From Prochlorococcus marinus CUG1435 (lineage in GTDB: Bacteria; Cyanobacteriota; Cyanobacteriia; PCC-6307; Cyanobiaceae): a DNA stretch of 64,000 nucleotides. Made by a program: the position numbers and the translations under genes. Where the stretch lies: the NCBI GenBank assembly GCA_017644375.1, contig JAEPLP010000001.1, positions 124,001-188,000 on the forward strand, read 5' to 3'. Numbering within the stretch: the stretch's first letter is position 1; the number at the start of each line of letters is the position of its first letter. Of this stretch, positions 20,241-28,475 are shown one piece after another. Under the pieces are notes generated by a model. The model did not search any database. It saw nothing but the letters and a program-made list of their open reading frames with translations, and was not told where the DNA came from.

Positions 20241-21044
20241 ATGCCAATTTTTGTAGGGGGAATGTTTAAAAGTGGCACATCGCTTACTCGAAAATATTTA
20301 GGTAATCATCCAGGGATATTTGCAGGCTTAGAAACAAACTGGTTTCAACTTGATAATTACTTTAAAAACAAAAATTTAAATATATCTGAAATAGTAGAAA
20401 TGTGGGATTCTTTTTATGATACTAACAAAAATGAAATCTATAAAATGATAGAGATATCAAAATGTTCTGAAGAAGTTCTTGATAGGATGATGCATTCTAT
20501 AAAATCTAAAAATAACTTTATAGATTGGTGTGATAAATCCCCTCCAAATATTTCACATGGTAAAAGAATATTTAGTTATTGGAAGGATGCAAAAATTATT
20601 CATGTTATTAGGGATCCTTATGATATTTTTGGTAGTTTAAAACAAGCAAAAAAATGGAATTCACCTAAAGAATTTGTTGAGAGATGGACACCTATTTTTG
20701 CTGATATAGATTATTTGAGAAAACAAAAAAATTATATCGAGATACGCTATGAAGATTTGATATTGAATACTGCAAAAACATTAAAAAAGATTTATAAGTT
20801 TTGCAATTTAAAATGGGAGGATATTTATGCTAAACATGAACCTAACCAATGGGAATATAAAATTGTAAAAAAAATGACTGGTAAAGATTCAACTACTTTA
20901 AAACGTTTATCTGGACCTATAACTGAGGCTAGAATTGGTATAGGAGAAAAAGTAATAACCCAAAAAGAAAAAGATGAAATAAAATTTTTAATAAGAGAAG
21001 AAGGTCTTACAGAAGAATTCGCTATGGCTTCAAAAAAAATTTAA
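20241..21044 (+). CDS. Sulfotransferase family protein (first of two)
   Basis: A 267-residue protein. The 5'-phosphosulfate-binding loop GGMFKSGTSLTRKYLGNHPG is at residues 6-25, and the 3'-phosphate-binding motif VIRDPYDIFGSLKQAKKW near residues 120-140. EIRYEDLILNTAKTL and a basic C-terminal stretch complete the fold. It would move sulfate from PAPS to a hydroxyl of a glycan. The PAP formed can be removed by CysQ (4345). It sits 3 bases before a polysaccharide deacetylase gene. Confidence 0.82.
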   Translation: MPIFVGGMFKSGTSLTRKYLGNHPGIFAGLETNWFQLDNYFKNKNLNISEIVEMWDSFYDTNKNEIYKMIEISKCSEEVLDRMMHSIKSKNNFIDWCDKSPPNISHGKRIFSYWKDAKIIHVIRDPYDIFGSLKQAKKWNSPKEFVERWTPIFADIDYLRKQKNYIEIRYEDLILNTAKTLKKIYKFCNLKWEDIYAKHEPNQWEYKIVKKMTGKDSTTLKRLSGPITEARIGIGEKVITQKEKDEIKFLIREEGLTEEFAMASKKI

Positions 21045-21047
21045 AAT

Positions 21048-22004
21048 ATGATTGGTCTTGCCTACCATTATTTGAGTAATACATGTAATCTTTATAAAGG
21101 CATACACCCTTTAGATTGGTATACTTTTGAAAGACAAATAGATAAACTCAAAAAAAATTCTGCTACTTTAACATTTGATGAAAACATAAATTTTTATTTA
21201 AATGAGAAAAATGATTTTGCCCAAAAAAAATATTTATTAACTTTTGATGATGGATTAAAAGAACATCTTAAAGCTGCAGAAATTTTATCTCAGAAGGGAA
21301 TTAAAGCAATTTTTGCGATAATAGGATGTGCAACTTTTAGGAATAAAATGCCACTAGTTCACAAGTTACATTGGTTAAGATCAAATATTGAAATTAATAT
21401 TCTCAAAAATAAATTAGAAGAAATAAAAGACATAAATTTCTTAATAGATGAAAACACCAAGAAAAAAGCACAAGCAATGCATATTCATGATGATCTTGAT
21501 ACAGCAATCTTGAAATATAATCTAAATTTCTTAATAGATTATTCAAAGTTAGACTATGCAACTAGTAAATTAATTAATTTATATTCAAAATCTGAAAAGG
21601 AGCTTTGCAAAAAGTACTTTTTAAATATTGATGAGATCAAAAAAATTGATAAACTTGGACATATTATTGCTTGGCACACAGATAAACATTTACCCATGAG
21701 TAAACTTAGCAAAAAAGAGCTTAAAGAGGATTTAGATTTTGGATACGAATTTTTAAAAAAAATCAACTCAAAATCAGAAAAACATTTATGCTATCCATAT
21801 GGAAGAATTGATGCATTACCATTAAAAAATTTAGATTATGTCTTATCTTCAAAGTTTAAATATGCTTGGACATTGGAGAAATTTGATAAAAAATATTTTA
21901 AACCAAAATATAATAATTTTCTTTTGCAAAGAATTACTACAAATGAATTATTCAAAAACGACACTCAATTAATATCAAAAAGTTTATATTTAGATATTAA
22001 ATAA
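21048..22004 (+). CDS. Polysaccharide deacetylase (NodB-like, CE4)
   Basis: A 318-residue protein. Metal and catalytic motifs are visible: LLTFDDGLKEHLKAAEIL (DD pair), WHTDKHLPMSKL (His-x3-His) and CYPYGRIDA. No signal peptide is seen, so it may act on a cytoplasmic lipid-linked or nucleotide sugar; a central insert of about 100 residues separates the first two motifs. The position after the sulfotransferase suggests N-deacetylation before N-sulfation, as in heparan-type chemistry, but this is inference. Confidence 0.8.
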   Translation: MIGLAYHYLSNTCNLYKGIHPLDWYTFERQIDKLKKNSATLTFDENINFYLNEKNDFAQKKYLLTFDDGLKEHLKAAEILSQKGIKAIFAIIGCATFRNKMPLVHKLHWLRSNIEINILKNKLEEIKDINFLIDENTKKKAQAMHIHDDLDTAILKYNLNFLIDYSKLDYATSKLINLYSKSEKELCKKYFLNIDEIKKIDKLGHIIAWHTDKHLPMSKLSKKELKEDLDFGYEFLKKINSKSEKHLCYPYGRIDALPLKNLDYVLSSKFKYAWTLEKFDKKYFKPKYNNFLLQRITTNELFKNDTQLISKSLYLDIK

Positions 22005-22011
22005 TTTGAAG

Positions 22012-23424
22012 ATGTTTTTAGAAATATTTGATAAAAAACTCTTAATGAAATTATTTAAAAATGCAGGTCTATTAATTTCATTATTTGTTATCAAAATATC
22101 AATAAAATCAAACTTTAAGCATATTTCAATTTTGGGATATATATTTTATTTAGCAACATCATCAAATAATTTTTTTATTTACATATTTAATATTATTTCA
22201 AACAAAAATAAACCTTTTATCATTCTTCTTGAGAAAGGAGGTTTTAATGAAGATATACAAATAATTAAAAATAACTTTAAAGAAATAGATTGTATTGGAT
22301 TTTCAAGAACATTTGTAAAAGGGATCGCGAGTTGTTATTTATCAAAAGATATTTGTGATAATAATTATTTTAGTAGTGCAACTATACATAATAAATCAAA
22401 AGTTAATCTCTTCGTTTTCTATGATTTTTTATTTTCAAGATTACCTTTAAGGGTTAAACCAATTGCTATTTTTACTGGTAACTTTGGATATTCTCCAGAA
22501 CAAGAATTATTTAAAGCTTCATCAAAAAATAATATTAAAGGAATCGCAATTCAAAAAGAATGTTTAAAGCCAGATGGATTATACGACTTATGGAAATATA
22601 TTTATTCTGTTAGAAGAGGTGTATTTGGTGGGACATTAGTACTTAATTATAATCAAATTGAAGAAGAGATACAAAAAAAATCTCAAGTTATAAATACAAA
22701 AAAAACTAGAATGAAAATTATTGGTTGTCCAAGGTTAGATGATGCACATTATTTGAGGAAAAACCATAATTTGATCCAAAATCACCAAGTATTAATGTTT
22801 GGATTTGGTACAAAATCATTTCTTCCGGTAATACCTAGAAAATCTTATGGTGATCTTGAACCTCATCACGAATATCTTAATCGAGAAGATAAAAACCTAA
22901 CCTGGGCAAAACTTATAAAAGAATTATGCACTTCTTTTTATAAATGTGCGCAGCAAAATCCACATATTCCTTTCATAATAAAATTAAAGGAAATGTACCG
23001 AGAAAATTATGAGATGCTAAGTTTTTTTGAAAAAAAGAAAAAGCTTAGCAATATTAAAATCACAACTAAAGGGAATGCATTAACTCTTGTTAGAAATTCT
23101 TCTGTAGTCATAAGTCATAGATCAACAACCCTTTTTGAAGGTATTGCAAGAGGAATTCCTGTGATAATTCCAAATCTTGGAGAATGCAGAATTGAAAAAT
23201 ATAAGAAATATATATTCGAATTCACCAATGCTGATAATGATTTAATAACAGTAAATACTGAGGATGAATTTATAAAAGAATTAAATAATATTTTAAGTAT
23301 CCCTCCAAATATAAAAACTAAATTAAGCAATACAAAAAAAGAAATTCTTGATAAATGGATGGGTAATGCGGATGGTAAAAGTGGCCAAAGATTAATTTCA
23401 ATATTAAAAAAAGAATTAAAATAA
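22012..23424 (+). CDS. GT-B-like surface carbohydrate protein, function not assigned
   Basis: About 470 residues, with a hydrophobic N-terminal stretch (residues 15-60) that may anchor it in the membrane. The C-terminal half has LMFGFGTKSFLP, FIIKLKEMYRENYEML and SSVVISHRSTTLFEGIARGI followed by PVIIPNLG, the pattern of CDP-glycerol glycerophosphotransferase or capsule-type GT-B proteins. It starts at ATG 22012 or TTG 22006. Its stop overlaps the next start (TAATG). It is a candidate transferase for the CMP-nonulosonate or another unusual donor. Confidence 0.6.
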   Translation: MFLEIFDKKLLMKLFKNAGLLISLFVIKISIKSNFKHISILGYIFYLATSSNNFFIYIFNIISNKNKPFIILLEKGGFNEDIQIIKNNFKEIDCIGFSRTFVKGIASCYLSKDICDNNYFSSATIHNKSKVNLFVFYDFLFSRLPLRVKPIAIFTGNFGYSPEQELFKASSKNNIKGIAIQKECLKPDGLYDLWKYIYSVRRGVFGGTLVLNYNQIEEEIQKKSQVINTKKTRMKIIGCPRLDDAHYLRKNHNLIQNHQVLMFGFGTKSFLPVIPRKSYGDLEPHHEYLNREDKNLTWAKLIKELCTSFYKCAQQNPHIPFIIKLKEMYRENYEMLSFFEKKKKLSNIKITTKGNALTLVRNSSVVISHRSTTLFEGIARGIPVIIPNLGECRIEKYKKYIFEFTNADNDLITVNTEDEFIKELNNILSIPPNIKTKLSNTKKEILDKWMGNADGKSGQRLISILKKELK

Positions 23425-24029
23425 TGTATTTCCCTTTTAGATATTCATTAAATATAGAGAAACAAATTCTTTGGTATTTGTTAGCAATTATTTTCTTTTC
23501 TAAGAGTTACAAAAAAATATTAGATGCTGGTTGTGGCCTTGGACAAAATATAAGGTTTTTTAAGTTTGAGAAATATCTGGGTATAGATATAGATCCAAAG
23601 AGAATAGCTAGAAATAAAGTCAAATTTAATATTAATAAAATAAATTTCAAATCACATGATGTTATTAAAGAAGTTCCTAATTTCAATAATAATTATAATT
23701 TAGTGGTATTAATTCAAGTTTTGACTAACTCTTTTTTTAATAAAAATGAAGTTAAGACAGCTTTAAAAAATCTTATTGAAGTTTGTCAGGAAAAATTCGT
23801 CTTTAATACTAGCAGTAAAAATACTGAAAATATTCATGAAATAAATAATTTACTGGATAAATCAAATTTAAAATATAAGACAATTAATTATGGGATACCT
23901 AAAAATTTGAGGAAAATAAAGTTGCCATTAATATCACAATTAATCGCATTAATATATTTGTTATTTATTTTGATTAATAATAAAATAATGAGCAACGTAA
24001 AGATTTTATATATATGCGAGATAAGATAA
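23424..24029 (+). CDS. Class I SAM-dependent methyltransferase
   Basis: A 201-residue protein with a good motif I (KILDAGCGLGQNIRFF), an acidic strand-2 end (LGIDIDPKRIARNKVKF) and motif IV/post region (NNYNLVVLIQVLTNSFF). The C-terminus carries a hydrophobic segment (LIALIYLLFILINNK) that could bind membrane. It is sandwiched between two GT-B-like genes with 1-base and 16-base overlaps, so it probably methylates a sugar on the lipid-linked chain. The substrate is unknown. Confidence 0.72.
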   Translation: MYFPFRYSLNIEKQILWYLLAIIFFSKSYKKILDAGCGLGQNIRFFKFEKYLGIDIDPKRIARNKVKFNINKINFKSHDVIKEVPNFNNNYNLVVLIQVLTNSFFNKNEVKTALKNLIEVCQEKFVFNTSSKNTENIHEINNLLDKSNLKYKTINYGIPKNLRKIKLPLISQLIALIYLLFILINNKIMSNVKILYICEIR

Positions 24030-25357
24030 CAATATTTTTACCTGTAGAGACTAAGTCTCGAGAATTACCATATAAGTCTCCATTAGCCTTTTTGTTAGCA
24101 AATTTAGGTTGCAAAGTTTTAATTGGTCGGCAGCAAGAATTAAGGCTCTTATGGTTTAATAAAAGAAATTTTTTTTACTTAGATAAAAGCTGTGCAAAAA
24201 CAAAGTACAGCTTGTATCGAGATATAAAAAGTTGTGGAGGAGGTATTGGAGTATTTTGTGAAGAAGGTCTCGTCTATAGAACTAAGCAGCAATATTTATC
24301 TGAAAGAATATATCAAAAAAGTTTTGACTTAATAGATATTTTCTGGTGCTGGGGTAGAAAACAATTTAGCGATATAAGCGAAAAATATAATAAAAGTAAG
24401 TTAAAAATTATAGATCCTCCAAGATTATCCATAACTTTAAAATATAAGGAGGCTCTCAAATCAAAAAATAAAAAAGAGAAAAAGGTTCTTTTTCTAACAA
24501 GTTTTGGAAGATTAGATAAAAGAATTAACAATAAAAAATTTACTCAGTTAGAAATATTAAAGAAAAGAGGAACATATAATCCTGAAATTGGAGAGAAATT
24601 TTATTCTGATTGGGACAATTATTTAAAACAATATCAAGAAAAGTTTATTAATTTAATAGAAAAATTTTGTGAAAGTTTTTCCGACATAAAATGTTCAATA
24701 AGAATTCACCCCTCAGAGTCAAAAGAAAAATATCTTAGATTAGTTGAAAAATACCCTAACTTAGAATTCTCAGAGTATTTACAGATTGGTGATTCAATTA
24801 TTAATTCAACTCATATAATTTCTTCATTTTCAACTAGTTCTGTAGAAGCTAAACTTATTAATTCAAATTCTTATGTTTATAACCCTAATTCTGATCAAAG
24901 ATATGAACCAAAAATTATTAAGGATATTTGTAATTGCTATAGCAATTATGAAGAAATATTTTCTGAGATCCTAAGTAATAAAATAAATTTCAAAGAAAAT
25001 AGTCATCTAAAAGAATATATATCAAATATTGAGATTGATTCAATTAATATATTAAAAAACTACGCAAATGAAATTTACAATATTGGTAAATCAATAAAAT
25101 ATAAAACTAATAATATAAGCTCCTTTTTCATAAGAGCAAAATATCTAATAAAGCATAATTTAAGAAATATCCTTTATGTTCTAAGAATAAAAAAAGATAG
25201 CCTAGTCGCTAAGTCAAAATGTAATTTAATTACTTCAAAAGATATTATTAAATATGGTGAAGAATTTTTATGCCAGCATGATACGTTTAGTAGGATAAAA
25301 AATAATTTTGGTATAAAAAAAATACATAATAATGTTTTTGAAGTTTATAAATATTAG
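24014..25357 (+). CDS. Surface carbohydrate biosynthesis protein (GT-B-like)
   Basis: A 447-residue protein of a family found in surface-polysaccharide loci. The N-terminus ITIFLPVETKSRELPYKSPL, with GGIGVFCEEGLVYRTKQQYL, and the C-terminal SIRIHPSESKEKYL and HIISSFSTSSVEAKLINSNS fit the polysialyl/KDO-type GT-B fold, in which HP and SS...E contact the donor. It overlaps the upstream methyltransferase by 16 bases and the downstream methyltransferase gene by 26 bases. A CMP-sugar donor is possible but unproven. Confidence 0.62.
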   Translation: MRDKITIFLPVETKSRELPYKSPLAFLLANLGCKVLIGRQQELRLLWFNKRNFFYLDKSCAKTKYSLYRDIKSCGGGIGVFCEEGLVYRTKQQYLSERIYQKSFDLIDIFWCWGRKQFSDISEKYNKSKLKIIDPPRLSITLKYKEALKSKNKKEKKVLFLTSFGRLDKRINNKKFTQLEILKKRGTYNPEIGEKFYSDWDNYLKQYQEKFINLIEKFCESFSDIKCSIRIHPSESKEKYLRLVEKYPNLEFSEYLQIGDSIINSTHIISSFSTSSVEAKLINSNSYVYNPNSDQRYEPKIIKDICNCYSNYEEIFSEILSNKINFKENSHLKEYISNIEIDSINILKNYANEIYNIGKSIKYKTNNISSFFIRAKYLIKHNLRNILYVLRIKKDSLVAKSKCNLITSKDIIKYGEEFLCQHDTFSRIKNNFGIKKIHNNVFEVYKY

Positions 25358-26756
25358 AAAATTTATAAAGAAAATTGGAAAATTTACAAAGAATTTTCCT
25401 CCACTTCATAGATTTATTGCTAACACATTTAATTTTTACATAATATATATTCTCCCAATTTTCAGTTTATATAAAAAAATTGATTTTAAAAAAACAAAAG
25501 ATGTTTCAAAAATTCTTGGTCTTCAGTCAATAAGATTAATTAAATTAAATAATATCGACCTAACAAATAGAGATACTTTAAAGAAGTCATTTAAAAAAAT
25601 TGATTTTAAAGAGGGTGGTTGGTGTATATATCATAAAAATGCTTTTGATATTTTAGATAAAAAATTATTTATAGAGTCCTACAGAAATAAACCTATAGGT
25701 TTAAAAATACTTATTAATGACAAAGAAATTGTTTCAGATAAAAATAATACAAGTTATGGTTTGAGACCTTTTGGTAGGTATTCCGATGTAAAGGAAATAC
25801 TAAGGGTTGGTAATAGAATGTTTTTGTTAAATATTGGACCCAAAATTTATGATCTTATTAGATTAGAAGACAAAAATGGTATTAGATGTTATGCATATCT
25901 AATAAGCAATATTGAAAGTAAAGATGTGGAAATTACAAAAAAAGATTATGCTAGGTTTTTAAATTTTTTGAAAGTCGAAAGATGGTTGGAGCCTATTTGG
26001 ACTACCACCTTTTTAATTGATGATTTCGATACAAAAAAGAAATCTTCAAATATAGTCATTAATATGAGAGGTGAAACTAAATTTTTAGACTTTCAGGCCT
26101 TTGCTATCCCAAAAGAAAATGAATATATCAATCAGATCGTAGAAGATTTTGGAGTAACTGCATTCGGGAAAAAAAGACTTTTTTCAAATTCAAATTTTCT
26201 TTACCAAGTTTTGCCAGAAGTAAATGATGGCAAGAGAGATACCTTAAAAAGATGGAAAGAATTTGACAAAATGTTCAATAAAATTAACCTATCTATTAAT
26301 AATAAAAATATTCTAGATGTAGGATGTAATATAGGCATGAATTGTTATTACGCTCTTTCTAGAGGTGCAAGTTTTGTATACGGAATTGATACAAAGGAAA
26401 TTTCAAATCGAGCTAACCATTTGTTAAATTCTTTAGGTGCAACGCGATATGAAATTCATGGTTTGGATTTAAATTACCAAAAAGATTTAAATAAGATAAG
26501 TGAATTAATAGAAAATAAAATCGATTTTGTTTTTTATTGTTCAATTGATGGACATATTGGATATCCAAATCAAATAAGGGATATCCCTTTTAAATATATT
26601 CTTCATGAAGGCCATCCCAACACTAGTTTAGAAGAAAACATAAATAATTTGTTAATCAATAATTGGCTAAATTCTAATTCTTCAAATATATTGTTTAAAG
26701 AATACATATCTGATGGAGATAGTCCATCAAGGCCACTAATTCTTGCTTCAAGATAG
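25332..26756 (+). CDS. Two-domain protein with C-terminal SAM methyltransferase
   Basis: A 474-residue protein. Residues about 1-240 form a domain I do not recognise, with GVTAFGKKRLFSNSNFLY before the linker. Residues about 320-474 form a class I methyltransferase: NILDVGCNIGMNCYYAL (motif I), VYGIDTKEISNRANHLL, and DFVFYCSIDGHIGYPNQ. The C-terminus HEGHPNTSLEENINNLL is unusual. The gene begins inside its upstream neighbour (26-base overlap). Such bipartite methyltransferases occur in glycan loci; the target here is unknown. Confidence 0.65.
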   Translation: MFLKFINIRKFIKKIGKFTKNFPPLHRFIANTFNFYIIYILPIFSLYKKIDFKKTKDVSKILGLQSIRLIKLNNIDLTNRDTLKKSFKKIDFKEGGWCIYHKNAFDILDKKLFIESYRNKPIGLKILINDKEIVSDKNNTSYGLRPFGRYSDVKEILRVGNRMFLLNIGPKIYDLIRLEDKNGIRCYAYLISNIESKDVEITKKDYARFLNFLKVERWLEPIWTTTFLIDDFDTKKKSSNIVINMRGETKFLDFQAFAIPKENEYINQIVEDFGVTAFGKKRLFSNSNFLYQVLPEVNDGKRDTLKRWKEFDKMFNKINLSINNKNILDVGCNIGMNCYYALSRGASFVYGIDTKEISNRANHLLNSLGATRYEIHGLDLNYQKDLNKISELIENKIDFVFYCSIDGHIGYPNQIRDIPFKYILHEGHPNTSLEENINNLLINNWLNSNSSNILFKEYISDGDSPSRPLILASR

Positions 26757-26758
26757 GA

Positions 26759-27274
26759 ATGAAAATCCACAAAATAATATTCTCCCTTTTCTCATTTTTT
26801 AAGGGTGATATTTTTGCATTAAAAAAAATTTATAATATCAAAATTGGGAAAAATTGCCGTTTAAGTAAAAATAATTATGGTGAGGAACCCTATTTGATTT
26901 CTATGGGTGATAATGTTAGTGCAATTAAAGTTGATTTTATAACTCATGATGGGTCTGTTTGGCTATGGAGGAAAGAAAATCCAAATTTAGACTTTTTCAA
27001 TTCAATAGAAATTGAATCTAATATATTTATTGGACATAAATCTATCTTATTACCTGGAACTTATATTGAATCCAATGTAATAATTGGAGCAGGATCTGTT
27101 GTTAAAGGAAGATTATTAAAAAATAGTGTTTATGCGGGCGTCCCTGCCCGTAAAATCAGTTCAACAAAGGAATATTATTTAAAAAATATTAATAAATTCA
27201 GCAATACAAAATTAATGAGCCGAAAAGAGAAACGAGAATACTTAATGAAAAATTTAAATAACTTTAAATTATGA
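26759..27274 (+). CDS. Left-handed beta-helix acyltransferase
   Basis: A 171-residue protein with hexapeptide-type repeats: IKIGKNCRLSKNNYG, ISMGDNVSAIKVDFITHDG, SNIFIGHKSILLPGTYIES, then NVIIGAGSVVKG and SVYAGVPARKI, the usual end of the coil. It probably O- or N-acetylates a sugar with acetyl-CoA, with HDG carrying the catalytic histidine. It starts 2 bases after the methyltransferase stop and shares ATGA with the following glycosyltransferase. Confidence 0.8.
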   Translation: MKIHKIIFSLFSFFKGDIFALKKIYNIKIGKNCRLSKNNYGEEPYLISMGDNVSAIKVDFITHDGSVWLWRKENPNLDFFNSIEIESNIFIGHKSILLPGTYIESNVIIGAGSVVKGRLLKNSVYAGVPARKISSTKEYYLKNINKFSNTKLMSRKEKREYLMKNLNNFKL

Positions 27275-28401
27275 CTAGAAAAGTTGTTCACATTATTAAT
27301 GATCTAAGAAAAGGGGGCACAAATAATTGTTTTGTGAATTTGATATCAGAAATAGATCCAAGTGCAACAATAATTTGTATAAATAAAAAGGATTATTATT
27401 ATGATTATCTACTATTAAAAGAATTTAAAGTTTATTATCTAGACAATTCATCAATATTAAAGTTCTTAACCTCTTTTTACACAATCATAAAAATCTTAAG
27501 AAAAGAAAGATTCTCAATTTTAAGTTGCTGGCTTTATAAATCATGCTTATTTGGGGGATTATTTTCAATATTTTTTAGAAATAAAAATGTTATTTGGAAT
27601 ATAAGACATTCCGATACCAGCTTTAATATTAAAGATTTAAGAAAATTTACTGTTATTAGGTTGTGTTCAATAATAACTAAGCTTAAAAAAATAAATATTA
27701 TTTATAATTCTTATTGCGCAATGGAATCTCACAAAAATATTGGTTTTAAATCGCCTAAAATTGAAGTCATAAATAATAGTTTTGATACATTTAAATTTAA
27801 GAACTCAAAAAATAAAAAATTTTTTCTAGAAAGATATGGAATTCAAAATAATAAATTAATAATTTCAATGTACGGTAGATATCATCCAATAAAAAACCAC
27901 ATTACCCTATTAGAATGTATTTCCCAAATATATAAAACCGTTCCTGATATTCATTTATTCTTAGCTGGGCAGGGTATTAATAATCAAAATTTAACTTTAA
28001 AAAAAGCTATTAAATCATTTAAAATTGAGAAGATAACAACTCTAGCTGGATTTTTGGGAGAAGAAGAATTAATAGATGCCTATTCTTCTAGTGATTTAAC
28101 TGTTTTAACTTCTTCTTCTGAATCATTTCCTAACGTAATTGGGGAATCTATGTCATGTATGACACCATGCGTATCTTTTAACGTAGGAGATTGCAAAAAA
28201 TTAATAGGAAATACTGGATGGATAACGAAAAATAATAATTTGTCTTCATTAATTTATACCCTAGAGAAAGCCATAAACTTTACAAGGGAAAAAACTAATT
28301 GGTTAAATATGAGAAAGAGGTGTCATCAAAGAATTAGAGATTTATTTAATTATGAAAAAGAGATTGCAAAATATGAGAATTATTACCAAAAACTTAAATA
28401 A
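27271..28401 (+). CDS. Glycosyltransferase family 4
   Basis: A 376-residue GT-B enzyme: N-terminal KVVHIINDLRKGGTNNCFVN, middle ISMYGRYHPIKNHITLLECI, and the C-terminal donor site SSSSESFPNVIGESMSCMTP (E-x7-E). The overall pattern, including the GFLGEEELIDAYSSSDLTVL segment, is the group seen next to PglK-type flippases. Its start overlaps the upstream acetyltransferase by 4 bases. It ends the coupled run from 18 kb; a 74-base gap with two palindromes separates it from the ABC transporter. Confidence 0.84.
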   Translation: MTRKVVHIINDLRKGGTNNCFVNLISEIDPSATIICINKKDYYYDYLLLKEFKVYYLDNSSILKFLTSFYTIIKILRKERFSILSCWLYKSCLFGGLFSIFFRNKNVIWNIRHSDTSFNIKDLRKFTVIRLCSIITKLKKINIIYNSYCAMESHKNIGFKSPKIEVINNSFDTFKFKNSKNKKFFLERYGIQNNKLIISMYGRYHPIKNHITLLECISQIYKTVPDIHLFLAGQGINNQNLTLKKAIKSFKIEKITTLAGFLGEEELIDAYSSSDLTVLTSSSESFPNVIGESMSCMTPCVSFNVGDCKKLIGNTGWITKNNNLSSLIYTLEKAINFTREKTNWLNMRKRCHQRIRDLFNYEKEIAKYENYYQKLK

Positions 28402-28419
28402 TTTTTTTTTAAACTGTTT

Positions 28420-28454
28420 GTTAAATTTAACGAAAATGATATCTTTATAAAGAT
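28420..28454. promoter_or_regulatory. Two adjacent palindromes upstream of ABC exporter
   Basis: A perfect 12-base palindrome at 28420-28431 (GTTAAATTTAAC) and a perfect 14-base palindrome at 28441-28454 (ATCTTTATAAAGAT) lie in the 74-base gap before the ATG at 28476. They could be operator sites or part of an untranslated leader. AT-rich composition makes chance palindromes common, so the call is weak. Confidence 0.3.
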
Positions 28455-28475
28455 GGCAAAAAAAGAAATAAATTA

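Noticed and set aside
21433-21539. 17-base direct repeat (21433-21449 and 21523-21539) inside the deacetylase gene
   Set aside because: Both copies are in frame and encode NFLID-type residues in a helical insert; no sign of a mobile or regulatory repeat.
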